From positions 1 through 6,312 of the forward strand of contig CAKQXI010000133.1 of NCBI GenBank assembly GCA_934281565.1: a stretch of DNA of 6,312 nucleotides, given 5' to 3'. The position numbers were made by a program, and so were the translations under genes. Positions 6,268 to 6,312 of the stretch are shown in pieces. The notes under the pieces were generated by a model. It was not told where the DNA came from. It saw only the letters and a list, made by a program, of their open reading frames with translations, and did not search any database. The first letter of the stretch is position 1. Each line of letters begins with the position of its first letter. The DNA is from an uncultured Prevotella sp. (GTDB taxonomy: Bacteria > Bacteroidota > Bacteroidia > Bacteroidales > Bacteroidaceae).

Positions 6268-6312
6268 CCAAAAGTTTTGACAAGTACTCTTCATCCCAGC
6301 CTGCCTTCAGTC
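6251..6312 (-). CDS. C-terminal end of an unidentified gene (runs off right edge)
   Basis: A minus-strand frame enters from the right edge and reads LKAGWDEEYLSKLLEGSAI before a TAA at 6253-6251. The 19 residues look protein-like (acidic, amphipathic, with Trp and Tyr), and the stop lies within the loop of a hairpin terminator, as is common at the ends of compact bacterial genes. The other two minus-strand frames hit stops within a few codons of the edge. The product cannot be identified from so short a tail, and the reading itself is tentative. Confidence 0.45.
   Translation of the reverse strand, partial: LKAGWDEEYLSKLLEGSAI

Overview
The window looks like chromosomal DNA from a Bacteroidota bacterium, most likely Prevotella/Segatella or a close relative. 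The evidence is a SusC/SusD-type outer-membrane pair, three promoters that fit the Bacteroidota -33/-7 pattern (TTTG, about 20 nt, TAnnTTTG), weak or absent Shine-Dalgarno sequences, and moderate-to-low GC. The genus is inferred from overall character, not from a diagnostic marker. Every gene I can support lies on the minus strand, so transcription runs from high to low coordinates.

Right edge (about 6030-6312): the last 19 codons of an unidentified minus-strand gene end inside a hairpin terminator (6227-6267). A short non-coding stretch follows, holding a dense cluster of CTGTC-type inverted and direct repeats (6121-6186), then a promoter (6056-6087). That promoter drives a two-gene unit: a 56-residue small protein (5859-6029), too short for a standard ORF cut-off, and, 2 nt after its stop, a 210-residue GNAT acetyltransferase (5224-5856). 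The layout and sequence resemble the GNAT-type toxin-antitoxin-like pairs common in Bacteroidota. The GNAT gene is visibly AT-richer in its 5' half than the genes to its left.

Middle (3807-5174): a 402-residue sugar permease of the FucP/GluP (fucose:H+ symporter, FHS) branch of the major facilitator superfamily has its own promoter (5143-5174) and a strong Rho-independent terminator (3807-3837). Its promoter shares a 30/32-nt block with the promoter of the small-protein/GNAT unit.

Left (1-3769): a susC-like TonB-dependent transporter (342-3587) is followed 17 nt later by the start of a susD-like lipoprotein gene, which runs off the left edge. They form the core of a polysaccharide utilization locus. 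The promoter (3692-3723) is well defined. A perfect 23-bp palindrome (3747-3769) lies just upstream of it and is a strong candidate operator. The plausible division of labour is that SusD/SusC capture and import an oligosaccharide across the outer membrane and the FHS permease imports a released monosaccharide across the inner membrane. The substrate cannot be read from this window, and the permease is a separate transcription unit.
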